Both the position numbers and the translations under genes were made by a program. Below, piece after piece: positions 19,184-29,431 of a stretch of DNA of 64,000 bases (positions are counted from its first letter, which is position 1; every line of letters begins with the position of its first letter). The notes under the pieces were generated by a model. It did no database searches and was not told the origin of the DNA. It was given only the letters and a program-made list of their open reading frames with translations. Origin of the DNA: Shinella sp. UYSO24 (GTDB lineage: Bacteria > Pseudomonadota > Alphaproteobacteria > Rhizobiales > Rhizobiaceae); assembly GCA_902167985.1 (NCBI GenBank), contig CABHNZ010000008.1, positions 1 to 64,000 on the forward strand, given 5' to 3'.

Positions 19184-20137
19184 CCGGATGATCGATGCAA
19201 GGCTCGCCCTGATTTTGCTGGCGCTTGCCGCAATCCTTGCAGCCGGCCTTTTCATGACGCTTGCGCCCGCGGCAGCTGGTCATTCATCCTGAGCTTCCGC
19301 GGCAAGAAACTGATCGGCATGGCCTTGATCAGCTATGCCATCGCGGTCTCGACGGTGCTCTTCCAGACGATCACCACCAACCGTATCCTGACCCCCGCCA
19401 TCATGGGCTTCGATGCGCTCTACGGGCTGCTGCAGACGGTGCTTGTCTTTGCCTTGGGCGCTGCCTTCGTATCGGTCATCGATGCCCGCGTGATGTTCCT
19501 GGTCGAGGTCGCCGCCATGGTCGGCTTCTCGCTATTGCTCTACCGGTTCCTGTTTTCAGGCGCGGTGCGTAGCCTGCATCTTCTGCTTCTCGTCGGCATC
19601 GTCTTCGGCCTGCTGTTTCGCAGCCTCTCCGGCTTCCTGCAGCGGCTGATCAACCCGAATGATTTCGTCGTGCTGCAGGACCGGATGTTTGCCAGCTTCA
19701 ATACGATCGATGCTTCGCTGCTGGCGGTCTCGGCAGCCCTAATCGGTGCGACCAGCATCGTGGTGTGGCGTATTTTTCACGCGCTCGACGTGATGGCACT
19801 TGGCCGCGAGACCGCGATCTCGCTCGGTGTCGACCACAAGCGGATGACGAATACGATCCTGATCATCGTCGCCATTCTGGTTTCCGTCTCGACGGCGCTT
19901 GTCGGCCCCGTCACCTTCTTCGGGCTTCTGGTCGCAAACCTCGCTTATATGCTCGTCCCCTCGCCTCGCCACCGGCACAGCCTCGCCGCGGCAACGCTGA
20001 TCGCCTTCATCTGCCTTGTCGGCGGCCAGACGGTGCTGGAACGGCTGCTCGCCTTCGATACGGCGCTGTCGATCGTCATCGAGTTCCTCGGCGGGATCGT
20101 ATTTCTCGCCCTCGTCATGAAAGGTGCAACACGATGA
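19173..20137 (+). CDS. siderophore ABC transporter permease, FatC type (one frame break)
   Basis: Second FecCD permease, about 321 residues. A GTG start at 19173 preceded by GGAGG (six bases) gives LALILLALAAILAAGLFM as the first membrane span. A frame break near 19268 then leads into RGSWSFILSFRGKKLIGM, followed by TTNRILTPAIMGFDALYGL, LGVDHKRMTN and GPVTFFGLLVANLAY, all conserved in FatC/CeuC proteins. Its stop overlaps the ATPase start as ATGA. The start without the correction would be at 19319, which lacks the first span. Confidence 0.8.
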
Positions 20138-20889
20138 TTGAGATCACCGCTCTCTCGAAGTCCTATGATGGCACGGTGGTTGTCGATGGTGTTTCCCTCG
20201 TCTTGAAGAAGGGCGGCGTGACCTCGATCATCGGGCCGAACGGGGCCGGCAAGTCGACGCTCCTGTCGCTCGTCTCCCGTCTTCTGCCGATGGACCGCGG
20301 CAAGGTCATGGTCGACGGATTGGATGTGGCGCTGACGGGAGGTGATATCCTGGCAAAGCGCCTGTCGATCCTGCGGCAGGACAACCACATGACGGCTCGC
20401 CTGACCGTGAGGGATCTCGTCGCCTTCGGACGCTATCCGCATAACAAGGGCCGCCCGACGGTGATCGATCGCGACCATATCGAGCGTTCGCTTGCTTATC
20501 TCGGCCTTCAGGATCTCGGGCACCGGTTTCTTGACGAGCTCTCGGGCGGCCAGAGACAACGGGCATTCGTCGCCATGGTGCTCTGCCAGGACACAGACTA
20601 CATGCTGTTCGACGAGCCGCTGAACAATCTCGATATCCGCCACGCGGTCGACATGATGCGGCTGTTGCGCGATGCGGCGCGCGACTTCGGCAAGACGGTG
20701 GTCGTGGTACTCCACGACATCAATTTCGCCTCCTGCTATTCGAACCACATCGTCGTCATGCGCGGCGGAAAGGTCATGCTTCAGGGCGCCCCGGACGAGA
20801 TCATCACCACCGAAAACCTGTCGCAGATCTATGGCACGCCCTTCGACGTCAGGACTATCGACGGGAAGCGCATCGCGATCTATTTCTAG
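20134..20889 (+). CDS. siderophore ABC transporter ATP-binding protein (FatE type)
   Basis: Intact 251-residue FepC/FatE-like ATPase with Walker A GPNGAGKS near residue 36, signature LSGGQRQR, Walker B YMLFDEPLNNLD and switch histidine VVVLHDINFASCYSNH. The segment SILRQDNHMTARLTVRDLVAFGRYPHN, split by the Q-loop, is typical of siderophore systems. It ends the fatBCDE-type operon and is translationally coupled to the permease before it. The gene after it (livF) is convergent, 29 bases away. Confidence 0.9.
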   Translation: MIEITALSKSYDGTVVVDGVSLVLKKGGVTSIIGPNGAGKSTLLSLVSRLLPMDRGKVMVDGLDVALTGGDILAKRLSILRQDNHMTARLTVRDLVAFGRYPHNKGRPTVIDRDHIERSLAYLGLQDLGHRFLDELSGGQRQRAFVAMVLCQDTDYMLFDEPLNNLDIRHAVDMMRLLRDAARDFGKTVVVVLHDINFASCYSNHIVVMRGGKVMLQGAPDEIITTENLSQIYGTPFDVRTIDGKRIAIYF

Positions 20890-20918
20890 GGTCAAGACGG
20901 CAGTGACCGGGGGGGCGT

Positions 20919-21601
20919 TTACACGCCAAGATATCGATCCTGAAGTTCGGTCGTCAACGTATCCGGCGTACCGGTCCATACGTTGCGCCCGTTTTCGATG
21001 ACCACGCATTGTCGGCGACGGGCAGGAGTTCCGACAATGTCTTGTCAACGACGAGAATCGAGAGGCCATCCTGTTTCAAGGCGCGAATTGCCCGCCAGAT
21101 GTCCTGACGGATGACGGGGGCCAGCCCCTCTGTCGCCTCATCAAGGATGAGAAGGCGCGGATTGGTCATCAGAGCGCGGCCGATCGCCAGCATCTGCTGC
21201 TCTCCGCCGGAAAGCGACCGGGCAAGTTGATTGCGTCGCTCGCCGAGGCGCGGAAACAAGGCAATCACGCGCTCCAGATCCCACAGGCCGGGCCGCGCGG
21301 CGGTGACGAGATTTTCGTAGACCGTCAGCGTCGCAAAACAGCGCCGTCCCTCCGGAACGAGGCCGATCCCGAGCCTTGCCACCTTATGGGTCGGCATCGC
21401 GCGTGTCTCCTTGCCATCGAAGAAGACTCGCCCATCGCGAGGCGGCACAAGATTGCAGATGGATTTGATTGTCGTCGATTTGCCCATGCCGTTTCGGCCC
21501 ATCAGGGCGACGACCTCGCCTTCGGCCATCTCGAATTCGACACCGAACAAAGCCTGGCTCGATCCGTAGAATGCGGTGATATCCTGAACGTCGAGCAGCA
21601 T
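20919..21601 (-). CDS. livF: branched-chain/aromatic-acid ABC transporter ATP-binding protein LivF (one frame break)
   Basis: LivF-type ATPase of about 226 residues: Walker A GRNGMGKS, the LivF-specific GLVPEGRRCFATLTVYENL, signature LSGGEQQM and Walker B LLILDEATEGLAP. After LLPVADN the frame breaks near 21003. One base restores the normal tail with VVIENGR, WTGTP and a C-terminal RYLGV closed by TAA at 20919. Its ATG overlaps the livG stop. As last gene of a LivKHMGF set next to aromatic CoA ligase genes, it more likely energises uptake of an aromatic or indolic acid than of branched amino acids; that is inference. Confidence 0.85.
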
Positions 21602-22353
21602 CAGACGAGATCTCCAAGATAGGCGGTACGCACCTCCGGATTGTTGCGGATCTCGTCCACTGACCCTGTCGCGATGATGCGGCCGTAGACGAGAACCGAA
21701 ATGCGGTCGGCAAGCGCATAGACGGCGTCCATGTCGTGCTCCACGAGCAATATCGGTGCCTGCTGCCGCAGCCCTTTCAGGAATTGCGTCAGCGATCTTG
21801 AACCTTCGGGGCCCATGCCCGCCATAGGCTCGTCCAGCAGAAAGGCCTTGACGTCGAGCGCCAGCGCGATGGCGATTTCCAGCTGGCGTTTCTCCCCGTG
21901 AGAGAGTTCAGCAGCCGCGACATTCGCACGCGCCTCAAGCCCGACGGATGCCAGGCGCTCCATGGCGGCATCCTTCAGCGACCGGTCGCCCAATACGGAT
22001 TTGAAGAAGCGGAAACTCGAGCCCTGCTGCGCCTGTACAGCCAGCATCACATTGCGCAGGGCGGAAAACTCTCCAACCAGAGAGGAGATCTGGAAGGTTC
22101 GCCCCAGACCAAGCCGCGCCCGGTCGGCGACGCCAAGCGCTCCGACATCACGTCCATCCAGGCGAATGACGCCCTTGTCATGCCGCAGCGTGCCGCAAAT
22201 CTGGTGGATCAACGTCGATTTTCCGGCGCCGTTCGGGCCGATGAGTGCGTGAATTTCGCCCCGTCGCAAGGTCAGATTGACGCCATCGGTCGCCTTCAGT
22301 GCACCGAAGCTTTTCTCCAGTCCGGAAATTTCAAGAACAGACTGATCAGCCAT
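21601..22353 (-). CDS. livG: ABC transporter ATP-binding protein LivG
   Basis: 250-residue LivG-type ATPase. Walker A is GPNGAGKS, the dimer signature is degenerate (LSHGEKRQLE, normal for LivG), Walker B is AFLLDEPMAGMGPEG, and the LivG-specific GLGRTFQIS segment is present. ATG at 22353 overlaps the end of livM by eight bases. It works with LivF as the two-ATPase motor of the transporter. It is intact. Confidence 0.9.
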   Translation of the reverse strand: MADQSVLEISGLEKSFGALKATDGVNLTLRRGEIHALIGPNGAGKSTLIHQICGTLRHDKGVIRLDGRDVGALGVADRARLGLGRTFQISSLVGEFSALRNVMLAVQAQQGSSFRFFKSVLGDRSLKDAAMERLASVGLEARANVAAAELSHGEKRQLEIAIALALDVKAFLLDEPMAGMGPEGSRSLTQFLKGLRQQAPILLVEHDMDAVYALADRISVLVYGRIIATGSVDEIRNNPEVRTAYLGDLV

Positions 22354-23331
22354 GGCGCACCTTTCCGGCCAGAAGCCCCATGAGGCCACCGCGGGCAAAA
22401 AGCACGACAGCCAGAAGGATGAGCCCGAGGAAGAACTGCCAGCGTTCGGTAATGCCGCCCAGCGCGAATTCGAGAACCACATAGAGCGCGGCCCCTGCGA
22501 GCGGACCGAACAGGCGGCCAGTGCCGCCAAGAATGACCAGAACGATCAGTCGCCCGACATGTGCCAGGACAGCATCGAAGGGCTCACGAAGCGGTTGAGA
22601 TCAGCATAGAATGCACCGGCAAGGGCGGTAATCATCGCGGAAATTGCAAAAGCCGTCAGCCGGATCGGGAAGGGTTTGATGCCGATCGAGGCCACCCTCA
22701 CCTCGTTCTGGCGCGCTGCCTGGAGTGCAGCACCGAAGCGCGAGGCGCGAAGCACCGCAAAGAGCGCCAGACACACCATCAACGCGCCATAGGCGATGAG
22801 GAAGAAGTTCAGCGCGCGCATCGTGTTGACCGCTGGAAACTGGTTGCGGACGGCCATCGACAACCCGTCTTCGCCGCCATAGGCCGGCCAGGAAATCGCG
22901 AAATAATAGACCATCTGGGCGAAGGCGAGCGTGATCATGATGAAATAGACGCCGGAGGTCCTCAGGCTGATCGCACCGATCGCCAGCCCTGCAAGGCCTG
23001 CGACTGCAAATGAAACCAGCCATGCCACGATCATCTGCCGGGAGCCTTCGAGCCCGAAGATGAGCGGCTCGCCTGAAAAGGCATGCGCGGAGAGGATGCC
23101 CGCCGCATAGCCGCCGATGCCGAAGAAGGCTGCATGTCCGAACGAGACGAGCCCGCCGAGACCAAGCGCGATGTTGAGACCGGTCGCCGCCATCGCCAGA
23201 ATGGCAATCCGCGTGGCAAGCGTCACGGTGAATGTCTGGCCTGCCTGGAAGGCGGCAATCGGGACGGCCAGAAGCAGGATCGCCAGGGCGGCATTGATGA
23301 GAGGTTCGCGTTTCATCATGTCATGCCTCAT
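22346..23331 (-). CDS. livM: ABC transporter permease LivM (one frame break)
   Basis: LivM-type permease of about 327 residues with many hydrophobic spans. Conserved parts are NIALGLGGLVSFGHAAFFGI and LRTSGVYFIMITLAFAQM, and the loop GAALQAARQNEVRVASIGI that contacts the ATPases. A break near 22548 interrupts the coding frame. The downstream block LIVLVILGGTGRLFGPLAG and ITERWQFFLGLILLAVV completes the protein and ends at TGA 22346, inside the livG start. ATG 23331 overlaps the livH stop; ATG 23319 is an alternative with a GAGG site. Confidence 0.83.
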
Positions 23332-24248
23332 GCCCGGGCCGCGAACAGGCCGCGCGGTTTGACCGCCAGAATAACGGCCATGAGAAGATAGATCAGCATG
23401 GATGCCACCGCCGCACCCATCGGCTTGGCATCGGTTGCCGGCATGAAAATGGACAATATCTGCGGCAGCAGAAACCGGCCCATCGTATCGACGACGCCGA
23501 CCATCAGCGCGCCGATGAAGGCCCCCTTGATCGAGCCGATCCCGCCGATGATGATGACCACGAAGGCGAGGATCAGCACCGGTTCGCCCATGCCCACCTG
23601 AACGGACTGGATGGCGCCGACCATCGCGCCCGCGAGACCGGCCAGTGCCGCGCCAAGCGCAAAGACCAGCGTATAGAGTGTGCGGATATCGACCCCGAGG
23701 GCCGCGATCATTTCACGGTCGTTTTCGCCTGCGCGAATGCGCATGCCCAGCCTCGTGCGTGAGATCAGCAGGTAGAGGCCGAGTGCGACCAGCGTCCCGA
23801 CCGCGATGATCGAGAGGCGGTAGAGCGGATATTGTCCGCCACCCGGCAGAGGAACTGCACCCTGCAGAAGCGGCGGGATATCCAGATAGAGCGGGAAAGA
23901 CCCGAACAGCCAGCGCGCGCCCTCCGAAAAGATCAGGATCAGCGCATAGGTGGCAAGAACCTGGTCCAGATGGTCACGATCGTAAAGCCGGCGCATGATG
24001 GCGACTTCCATCAGCACGCCCGCGCCCGCCGCAAACGTGATCGAGGCGGCAAGCCCGAGCCAGAACGAGCCGGTGGCGGCCGCCAAGGCGGCGCAGGCGA
24101 AGGCGCCCACCATGTAGAGCGAGCCATGGGCCAGATTGATCAGGCCCATGACGCCGAAGACGAGTGTCAGCCCGGCTGCCATCAGGAACAGCATGAAACC
24201 GAGCTGGACGCCGTTCAGCAACTGCTCGAAAACGAGAGCGAATGTCAC
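23328..24248 (-). CDS. livH: ABC transporter permease LivH
   Basis: Intact 306-residue LivH-type permease with about eight membrane spans. It has NGVQLGFMLFLMAAGLTLVF near the N-terminus, the ATPase-contact loop GMRIRAGENDREMIAALGV and GAMVGAIQSVQVGMG towards the end. Partner of LivM. Twenty-eight bases separate it from the binding-protein gene, whose promoter region carries one copy of the GTTTAARYYTAWAATA element. Confidence 0.88.
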   Translation of the reverse strand: MTFALVFEQLLNGVQLGFMLFLMAAGLTLVFGVMGLINLAHGSLYMVGAFACAALAAATGSFWLGLAASITFAAGAGVLMEVAIMRRLYDRDHLDQVLATYALILIFSEGARWLFGSFPLYLDIPPLLQGAVPLPGGGQYPLYRLSIIAVGTLVALGLYLLISRTRLGMRIRAGENDREMIAALGVDIRTLYTLVFALGAALAGLAGAMVGAIQSVQVGMGEPVLILAFVVIIIGGIGSIKGAFIGALMVGVVDTMGRFLLPQILSIFMPATDAKPMGAAVASMLIYLLMAVILAVKPRGLFAARA

Positions 24249-24276
24249 TGTCTAGGAACCTTGTCTTGCAGTCGGC

Positions 24277-25428
24277 TTACTTCTTGCAATCCTGGGCGTA
24301 GGCGTCGCCGTGATCGGTGAAGATCTTCTCGACGATCTTGTTGGTGAGCACGCCATCTTCCTTGACGACCTCGGTGAGATAGATGTCCTGGATCGGATGG
24401 CGGTTGGTGTTGAACTTGAAATTGCCGCGCGGCGACTTGATGTCGGCGGCGTTGAGGGCGGCGGCGAAGGCCTTGGCATCCGACGGACTTGCCTTTGCCG
24501 ATGCCGAGAGGATCAGCTGCGCCGCATCAAAGGCCTGGACGGCGTAGATCGACGGCAGGCGACCATATTCCTTCTGGAAGGCCGGAACGAAGGCCTTGTT
24601 GGCACTGTTATCGAGATCCTTGGCCCACTGGCCGGAGGATTTTACGCCGAGAGCCGCATCGCCGATGGCCGGCAGGACGTCCTGGCTGAAGGAGAAGCCG
24701 GGGCCGATGATCGGAATTTTCACGCCCGATTGCGCGTATTGCTTCATGAAGGCAATGCCCATGCCGCCCGGCAGGAAGGCGAAGACGCCATCTGCGCCCG
24801 AGGCACGGATCTGGGCGATTTCAGCGGCATAATCGGTCTGGCCGACCTGGGTGTAGACCTCGCTCGCCAACTCGCCCTTGTAGTAGCGCTTGAACCCGGT
24901 CAGCGAATCCTTGCCGGCCGGATAGTTGGGAGCCATGATGAACATCTTCTTGTAGACCTTGTTGGCATATTCGCCCATGGCCTCGTGAAGGTTGTCGTTC
25001 TGATAAGCGGCATTGAAATAAAGGGCGTCACATTTGGCCCCGGCCAGTGCGGCCGGAGCAGCGTTGGTGGAGACGTAGAATTTGCCCTGGGCGACGATAC
25101 CCGGCTCTGCAGCCATCAGCAGGTTCGACCAGACGATGCCCGTCAGAACATCCACCTCGTCGCTCTGGATCATCTTGTCGGCGATCTGCACGGCAAGCTC
25201 CGGCTTTTGCGCGTCGTCCTCGGTAACGACGGTCACGTCCTTGCGGCCGGACTGCTTGATCGCCAGCATGAAGCCATCGCGCGTGTCGACACCAAGGCCG
25301 GCGCCGCCACCCGAAAGTGTCGTGATGAGGCCGATCTTTACCGGTTCGGCCAAGGCAGCCGTCGCGAGCGCGAAGGTTGCGGCGCCAATCGTCAGGGCCG
25401 CGGACGCGGCCTTCAGGCAAATCTTCAT
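24277..25428 (-). CDS. livK: ABC transporter substrate-binding protein, LivK/amide-aromatic acid type
   Basis: 383-residue periplasmic binding protein of the leucine/aromatic-acid family (type I fold). A signal peptide is cut after ALA, followed by VKIGLITTLSGGGAGLGVDT, PELAVQIADKMIQSDEVDV, NAAPAALAGAKCD and SGADGVFAFLPGGMG. Homologues of this subtype often serve benzoate- and hydroxybenzoate-like acids as well as amino acids. It heads the livKHMGF operon. The 220 bases upstream, before the arylformamidase stop, contain a copy of the proposed regulon element at 25603-25618. Ligand assignment is inference from neighbours. Confidence 0.85.
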   Translation of the reverse strand: MKICLKAASAALTIGAATFALATAALAEPVKIGLITTLSGGGAGLGVDTRDGFMLAIKQSGRKDVTVVTEDDAQKPELAVQIADKMIQSDEVDVLTGIVWSNLLMAAEPGIVAQGKFYVSTNAAPAALAGAKCDALYFNAAYQNDNLHEAMGEYANKVYKKMFIMAPNYPAGKDSLTGFKRYYKGELASEVYTQVGQTDYAAEIAQIRASGADGVFAFLPGGMGIAFMKQYAQSGVKIPIIGPGFSFSQDVLPAIGDAALGVKSSGQWAKDLDNSANKAFVPAFQKEYGRLPSIYAVQAFDAAQLILSASAKASPSDAKAFAAALNAADIKSPRGNFKFNTNRHPIQDIYLTEVVKEDGVLTNKIVEKIFTDHGDAYAQDCKK

Positions 25429-25602
25429 CCGATGAACTCCATCTTTCTAGCTGGCAGCTGTTCCTGATTGTTATGATTTTGATTTCGGCTTCGTGGCGAG
25501 CCGCTTGCAGATGGTATTCCTCAACTTCGTCGTGTATGAAACCATCCGCAGAGCCTGATCTCCGGCAGGTTGTCACAACTTGTGGCACAGAACAAGAAGC
25601 TA

Positions 25603-25618
25603 TTTTAAGTCTATAATA
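25603..25618 (+). promoter_or_regulatory. GTTTAARYYTAWAATA element, copy 1
   Basis: TTTTAAGTCTATAATA, 13 of 16 bases identical to the copy at 26613-26628. It lies 175 bases upstream of livK in the livK/arylformamidase gap. It is one of five such elements, all intergenic and all beside genes of the proposed aromatic pathway. I interpret it as a transcription-factor site. Confidence 0.5.
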
Positions 25619-25648
25619 CTTCGCCGTTCACCCGTATTGATTGGTATC

Positions 25649-26471
25649 TCAACCAAGCAAAGTCTGGGTCAGCGGATGGTTCGCATCGGCCAGACCATCC
25701 AGAATATCGAAATGATGCCGGTCGGGTTCCTCCACCACCTCCGTTTCTGCGCCAAGTCCAAGCCAGATATTGGCGAGCAACGCATTCTGCCGCAGGAATT
25801 CCGAGGTTTCCCGCGCGCCCGCCCAGCAGACCAGCCGCGCACCGGCCGCCGGCGACAGCAGCGCCGGGCTCTCGCGGATGGCTTCGTCCTCGTCGATCGC
25901 AAGGGTCTCATTGCGTTTGATCCGCATGATCGGACGCAGGTCATGCAGTCCGGAAACGGAGACGGTCCGCGCGATACGGGCTGAAACATCAGCGGCAAGT
26001 GGCGTGGTGCTGCTGATCATCCTTGTAACCAGATGTCCTCCGGCGGAATGGCCAATCAGGCGGATGGGACCATCGACCAGACCGGCGGCGCGTGATCGCC
26101 CGTCCGATCGCCTGCGTAATCCCGGCAATCCGGACCTCCGGAGCGAGTGGATATCCGGGAATGGCTACGGCATGGCCATGTGCCAGCGGACCGGTCGCAA
26201 GATGCGACCAGAAGCTCTTGTTCAGCCCCATCCAGAACCCGCCATGCACGAACACGATGAGCCCCTTCACCTCGCCTTCCGGCAGGAAGAGGTCGAATGC
26301 CTCCCGCTCGCCCTCGCCATAGGGCAGATCGAGACGCGCCCGGCCGCTGCCAGTCAGGTTTTCTCTGGCCTGCCGGGCGGGCTCCACCCAGACACCCGGC
26401 CAGTTCTCCGATTTCGGAATATTGGCCGCATTGTCATAGGCCCAAGTCCAGTCCGTCACCCGGTGTCGCAT
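25649..26471 (-). CDS. alpha/beta-hydrolase, arylformamidase (kynurenine formamidase)-like (one frame break)
   Basis: About 274 residues of alpha/beta-hydrolase fold. The HGGFW oxyanion motif near residue 77 is typical of animal/fungal-type arylformamidases. The nucleophile elbow GHSAGGH and the late His segment EPDRHHFDILDGL supply Ser and His of the triad. The nucleophile half is in another frame after a break near 26095. The expected reaction is hydrolysis of an N-formyl aniline such as N-formylkynurenine or N-formylanthranilate, which would feed kynurenine/anthranilate to the divergent CoA ligase. It may instead act on another ester or amide. Confidence 0.75.
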
Positions 26472-26612
26472 GGCATTATCCCTTCTGGTTCAAGCAAGAT
26501 GTCAGATCCGGCGACAGGCGGCATCAGCGCCCGCCGGACGCAAGGTCTTCTTGCCAGTGGTGCGATGGCCGGCGCCCGGATGTCAACCTGGGCTGCTGGC
26601 GATCGGCCCAAC

Positions 26613-26628
26613 TATTATAAGCTTAAAC
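26613..26628 (-). promoter_or_regulatory. GTTTAARYYTAWAATA element, copy 2
   Basis: Read on the minus strand: GTTTAAGCTTATAATA, 14 of 16 bases identical to the copy before the 2-aminobenzoyl-CoA monooxygenase (60565). It occupies the middle of the 269-base divergent region between the arylformamidase and CoA-ligase genes, so it can control both. Confidence 0.55.
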
Positions 26629-26740
26629 AAAATCCATTGCGTGCCCGCAGAAGCTGTGACAGTCTCGAAAAAAATCAAAATTCGCCACCCGCAAAAGCGG
26701 CAAGGCGGGCAGACGAAACGTTTGCAAAGGGGAACGAGCA

Positions 26741-28353
26741 ATGATGTTGGGACCCACGGGCCACGTCGATACATTCACGCGCGACAACCTTCCACCCTTC
26801 GACCAATGGCCGGAAATCGACCTTGATGGGTTCGACTATCCGGACTACCTGAACGCTGCGGTGGAACTGACCGACCGGATGGTCGAGAAGGGCTTTGGCG
26901 AAAGGCCGGCACTGATCGGCGTCGGGCGCACCCGCACCTACCGCGAACTTTCCGCATGGACGAACCGGCTGGCGCGCGCCTTGACCGAGGATTACGGCGT
27001 ATTGCCGGGCAACCGCATCCTGATCCGCTCCGGCAATAATCCGGCGATGATCGCGTGCTGGCTGGCCGCCACGAAGGCTGGTGCTGTCGTCGTCAACACG
27101 ATGCCGATGATGCGTGCCGGCGAGATCGCCAAATATCTCGACAAGGCCGAGATCGCGCTTGCGCTCTGCGACACGCGCCTGATGGACGAAATGGCCGAGG
27201 CGGGGCGCCAAAGCGCAGTTCTCCAGCGGATCGTCGGGTTTGACGGCACCGATGGCCATGACGGCGAACTGGACAGGGCGGCCCTTGCCAAGGACGCCGA
27301 TTTCCAGGCTGTTCAGACAGGCCGCGACGATGTCGCCCTGCTCGGCTTCACCTCCGGTTCGACCGGCGTGCCGAAGGCGACGATGCATTTTCACCGCGAC
27401 ATCCTGATCATCGCCGATGCCTATGCCCGCGAAGTGCTGGATGTCCGATCCGACGACGTCTTCATCGGATCACCGCCAATCGCCTTCACCTTCGGGCTGG
27501 GCGGGCTTGTCGTCTTTCCGCTGCGATTTGGGGCTGCCGGCGTTCTCCTCGAAAGCGCGCCTCCGGCGAAAATGGCCGAACTGATCGAGCATTATCAGGC
27601 AACGGTCTGCTTCACGGCCGCCACCGCCTATCGTGTCATGCTGGGCGGCATTACCGATGTAGGGCAGCTTGCCTCGCTGCGGCTTGCAGTATCTGCCGGC
27701 GAGACACTGCCGGGCCCGGTCTTCGAGGAATGGCGCAACAAGACCGGCAAGCCCATTCTGGACGGTATTGGCGGGACGGAGATGCTGCATATCTTCATCT
27801 CCAACAGGCTCGGCGAGGAAAAGCCGGCCTGCACCGGCCGTCCGCTTTCAGGCTATAGCGCGATGATCGTCGATGACGACATGAAGGAGATGCCGCGCGG
27901 AACGATCGGCCGGCTGGCCGTTCGCGGACCGATCGGTTGTCGCTATCTCGCCGATGACCGGCAACGCGCCTTCGTGCGCGATGGCTGGAACCTGACCGGC
28001 GATTCCTTCATGCAGGATGACGATGGTTATTTCCATTTTGCGGCGCGTTCGGACGACATCATCGTGTCGGCCGGCTACAATATCGCCGGCCCCGAGGTCG
28101 AGGCAGCGCTGCTCACGCATGATGCGGTCCTCGAATGTGCCGTGATTGGCGTTGCGGACGAGGCCCGTGGGACGATCGTTCAGGCGCATGTCGTGCTGGC
28201 CGCCGACTACGAAGGCGATGACGCATGGCGAAGACCTTGCAGGAACACGTCAAGAAGGTGATCGCGCCCTACAAATATCCGCGCTCGATCATCTTCACAG
28301 AGGGCCTGCCGAAAACGGAATCGGGAAAGATCCAGCGCTTTCGACTGAAATGA
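26741..28353 (+). CDS. benzoate/2-aminobenzoate-CoA ligase family (one frame break)
   Basis: Acyl-adenylate-forming ligase of about 537 residues. It has the AMP-binding loop GFTSGSTGVPKATMHFH near residue 205, the aromatic-acid pocket region FGLGGLVVFPLRFGA, GIGGTEMLHIF and the hinge SDDIIVSAGYNIAGPEVE. After about 28222 a one-base correction restores the C-terminal domain with YKYPRSIIF and the adenylation lysine in LPKTESGKIQRF, ending TGA 28353. GGGGAACGAGCA precedes the ATG pair at 26741/26744. It most likely makes 2-aminobenzoyl-CoA from anthranilate (or benzoyl-CoA), the substrate of the monooxygenase at 60609. An indolic acid substrate is also possible. Confidence 0.82.
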
Positions 28354-28443
28354 CCTTGGAAAGCAGCTGGCCCAACAGGGGTTGAGATCCCTCTCCTCCC
28401 CTGCCCCTGGCTGCATTCTCTCGGACCAGGCGGGGGGCAATGC

Positions 28444-28472
28444 AAAAACCACGCGCTGGTGGCAGCGCGTGG
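28444..28472 (-). terminator. Rho-independent terminator after the aminotransferase
   Basis: On the minus strand a perfect 10-bp stem (CCACGCGCTG/CAGCGCGTGG, loop CCAC) is followed directly by TTTTTG. It ends the ten-gene operon that starts at 37882. Because a coding frame would run through it, it also supports the corrected stop of the aminotransferase at 28487. Confidence 0.88.
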
Positions 28473-28486
28473 TCTGGATTTTCGTT

Positions 28487-29372
28487 CTATTCTGGCGGTG
28501 TCAGATGCGGGCGCGACAGCCTTTTCGAGATAGATCTCACGCAGGCGGCGGCTGACCGGGCCGATCTTGCCATCGCCGATGACATTGCCATCGATATCGA
28601 TCACCGAAGTAACGAAGGACGTGGCCGACGTGATGAAGGCTTCCTTGGCTTCAAGCGCCTCGGCGATGGTGAAGGAGCGCTCCTCCAGCACATAGCCGGC
28701 CTCGGCGGCAAAGCGCAGGACAGCCGCGCGGGTAATGCCATGCAGGATGTCCGAGGACAGGCTGCGCGTGACGATCTTGTCGTCGGCCGTGACGATATAG
28801 GCGTTGGCAGACGACGCTTCTGTCACCAGTCCGTCCTGCACCAGCCAGGCATCGTCGGCGCCGGCATCGTTGGCGGCGTTCTTCGCCATCGACGGGTAAA
28901 GCAGCTGAACCGTCTTGATATCGCGGCGACCCCAGCGGATATCCGGCAGCGAGATGACCTTCAGGCCACGCTTGGCAAGCGGGCTTTCCAGAACCGGGCG
29001 CGCCTGGGTGAACATGACGACGACCGGGCGCGTCTCCTTCGACGGGAAGTTGAAGTCGCGATCGGCGTTGCCGCGCGAGATCTGCATGTAGATCAGGCCC
29101 TCGTCGACATTGTTGTCGGCGACCAGCTTGCGGTGGATGGCGAGCAGTTCGTCAGTGCTCATCGGCATCTGCATGTTCAACTCCTTGAGGGAGCGCACGA
29201 GGCGGACCATGTGGCCGTCGAAATCGACCAGCTTGCCGCCGATGATGCAGGTCACTTCATAGATCGCGTCGGCAAACAGGTAGCCGCGGTCGAAGATGGA
29301 GACCTTGCCTTGCGATTCCGGGCAGTATTGTCCGTCGACATAGACGATGCGTTCAGAAGAGGTCATGTTCAT
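28487..29372 (-). CDS. class-IV aminotransferase, D-amino-acid type (frame break near 3' end)
   Basis: PLP enzyme of fold type IV, about 294 residues, like D-alanine aminotransferase. The start reads RIVYVDGQYCPESQ, then SIFDRGYLFADAIYEV, YMQISRGNADRDFNFP, the PLP lysine region TVQLLYPSMAKNAAN, VQDGLVTEASSANAYIV and ITSATSFVTSVIDIDG. Near 28522 a single-base shift gives a stop TAG at 28487, just before the terminator; without it the frame runs about 70 residues through the terminator into non-homologous sequence. It probably converts a D-amino acid to a 2-oxo acid, which the neighbouring 2-hydroxyacid dehydrogenase could reduce. Confidence 0.85.
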
Positions 29373-29431
29373 TCAGTCCCTTGAGAGAGATTAGTTTTGA
29401 TGGTGGGTCGCTTGCGGTGACGCGTGAAGCG

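Noticed and set aside
26741..28353. Ending the CoA ligase at the frame stop at 28261
   Set aside because: This would remove the C-terminal domain with the adenylation lysine, which continues intact in the next frame to 28353.
28440..29384. A 314-codon plus-strand frame opposite the aminotransferase
   Set aside because: Antisense shadow without motifs; it also reads through the terminator hairpin at 28444-28472.
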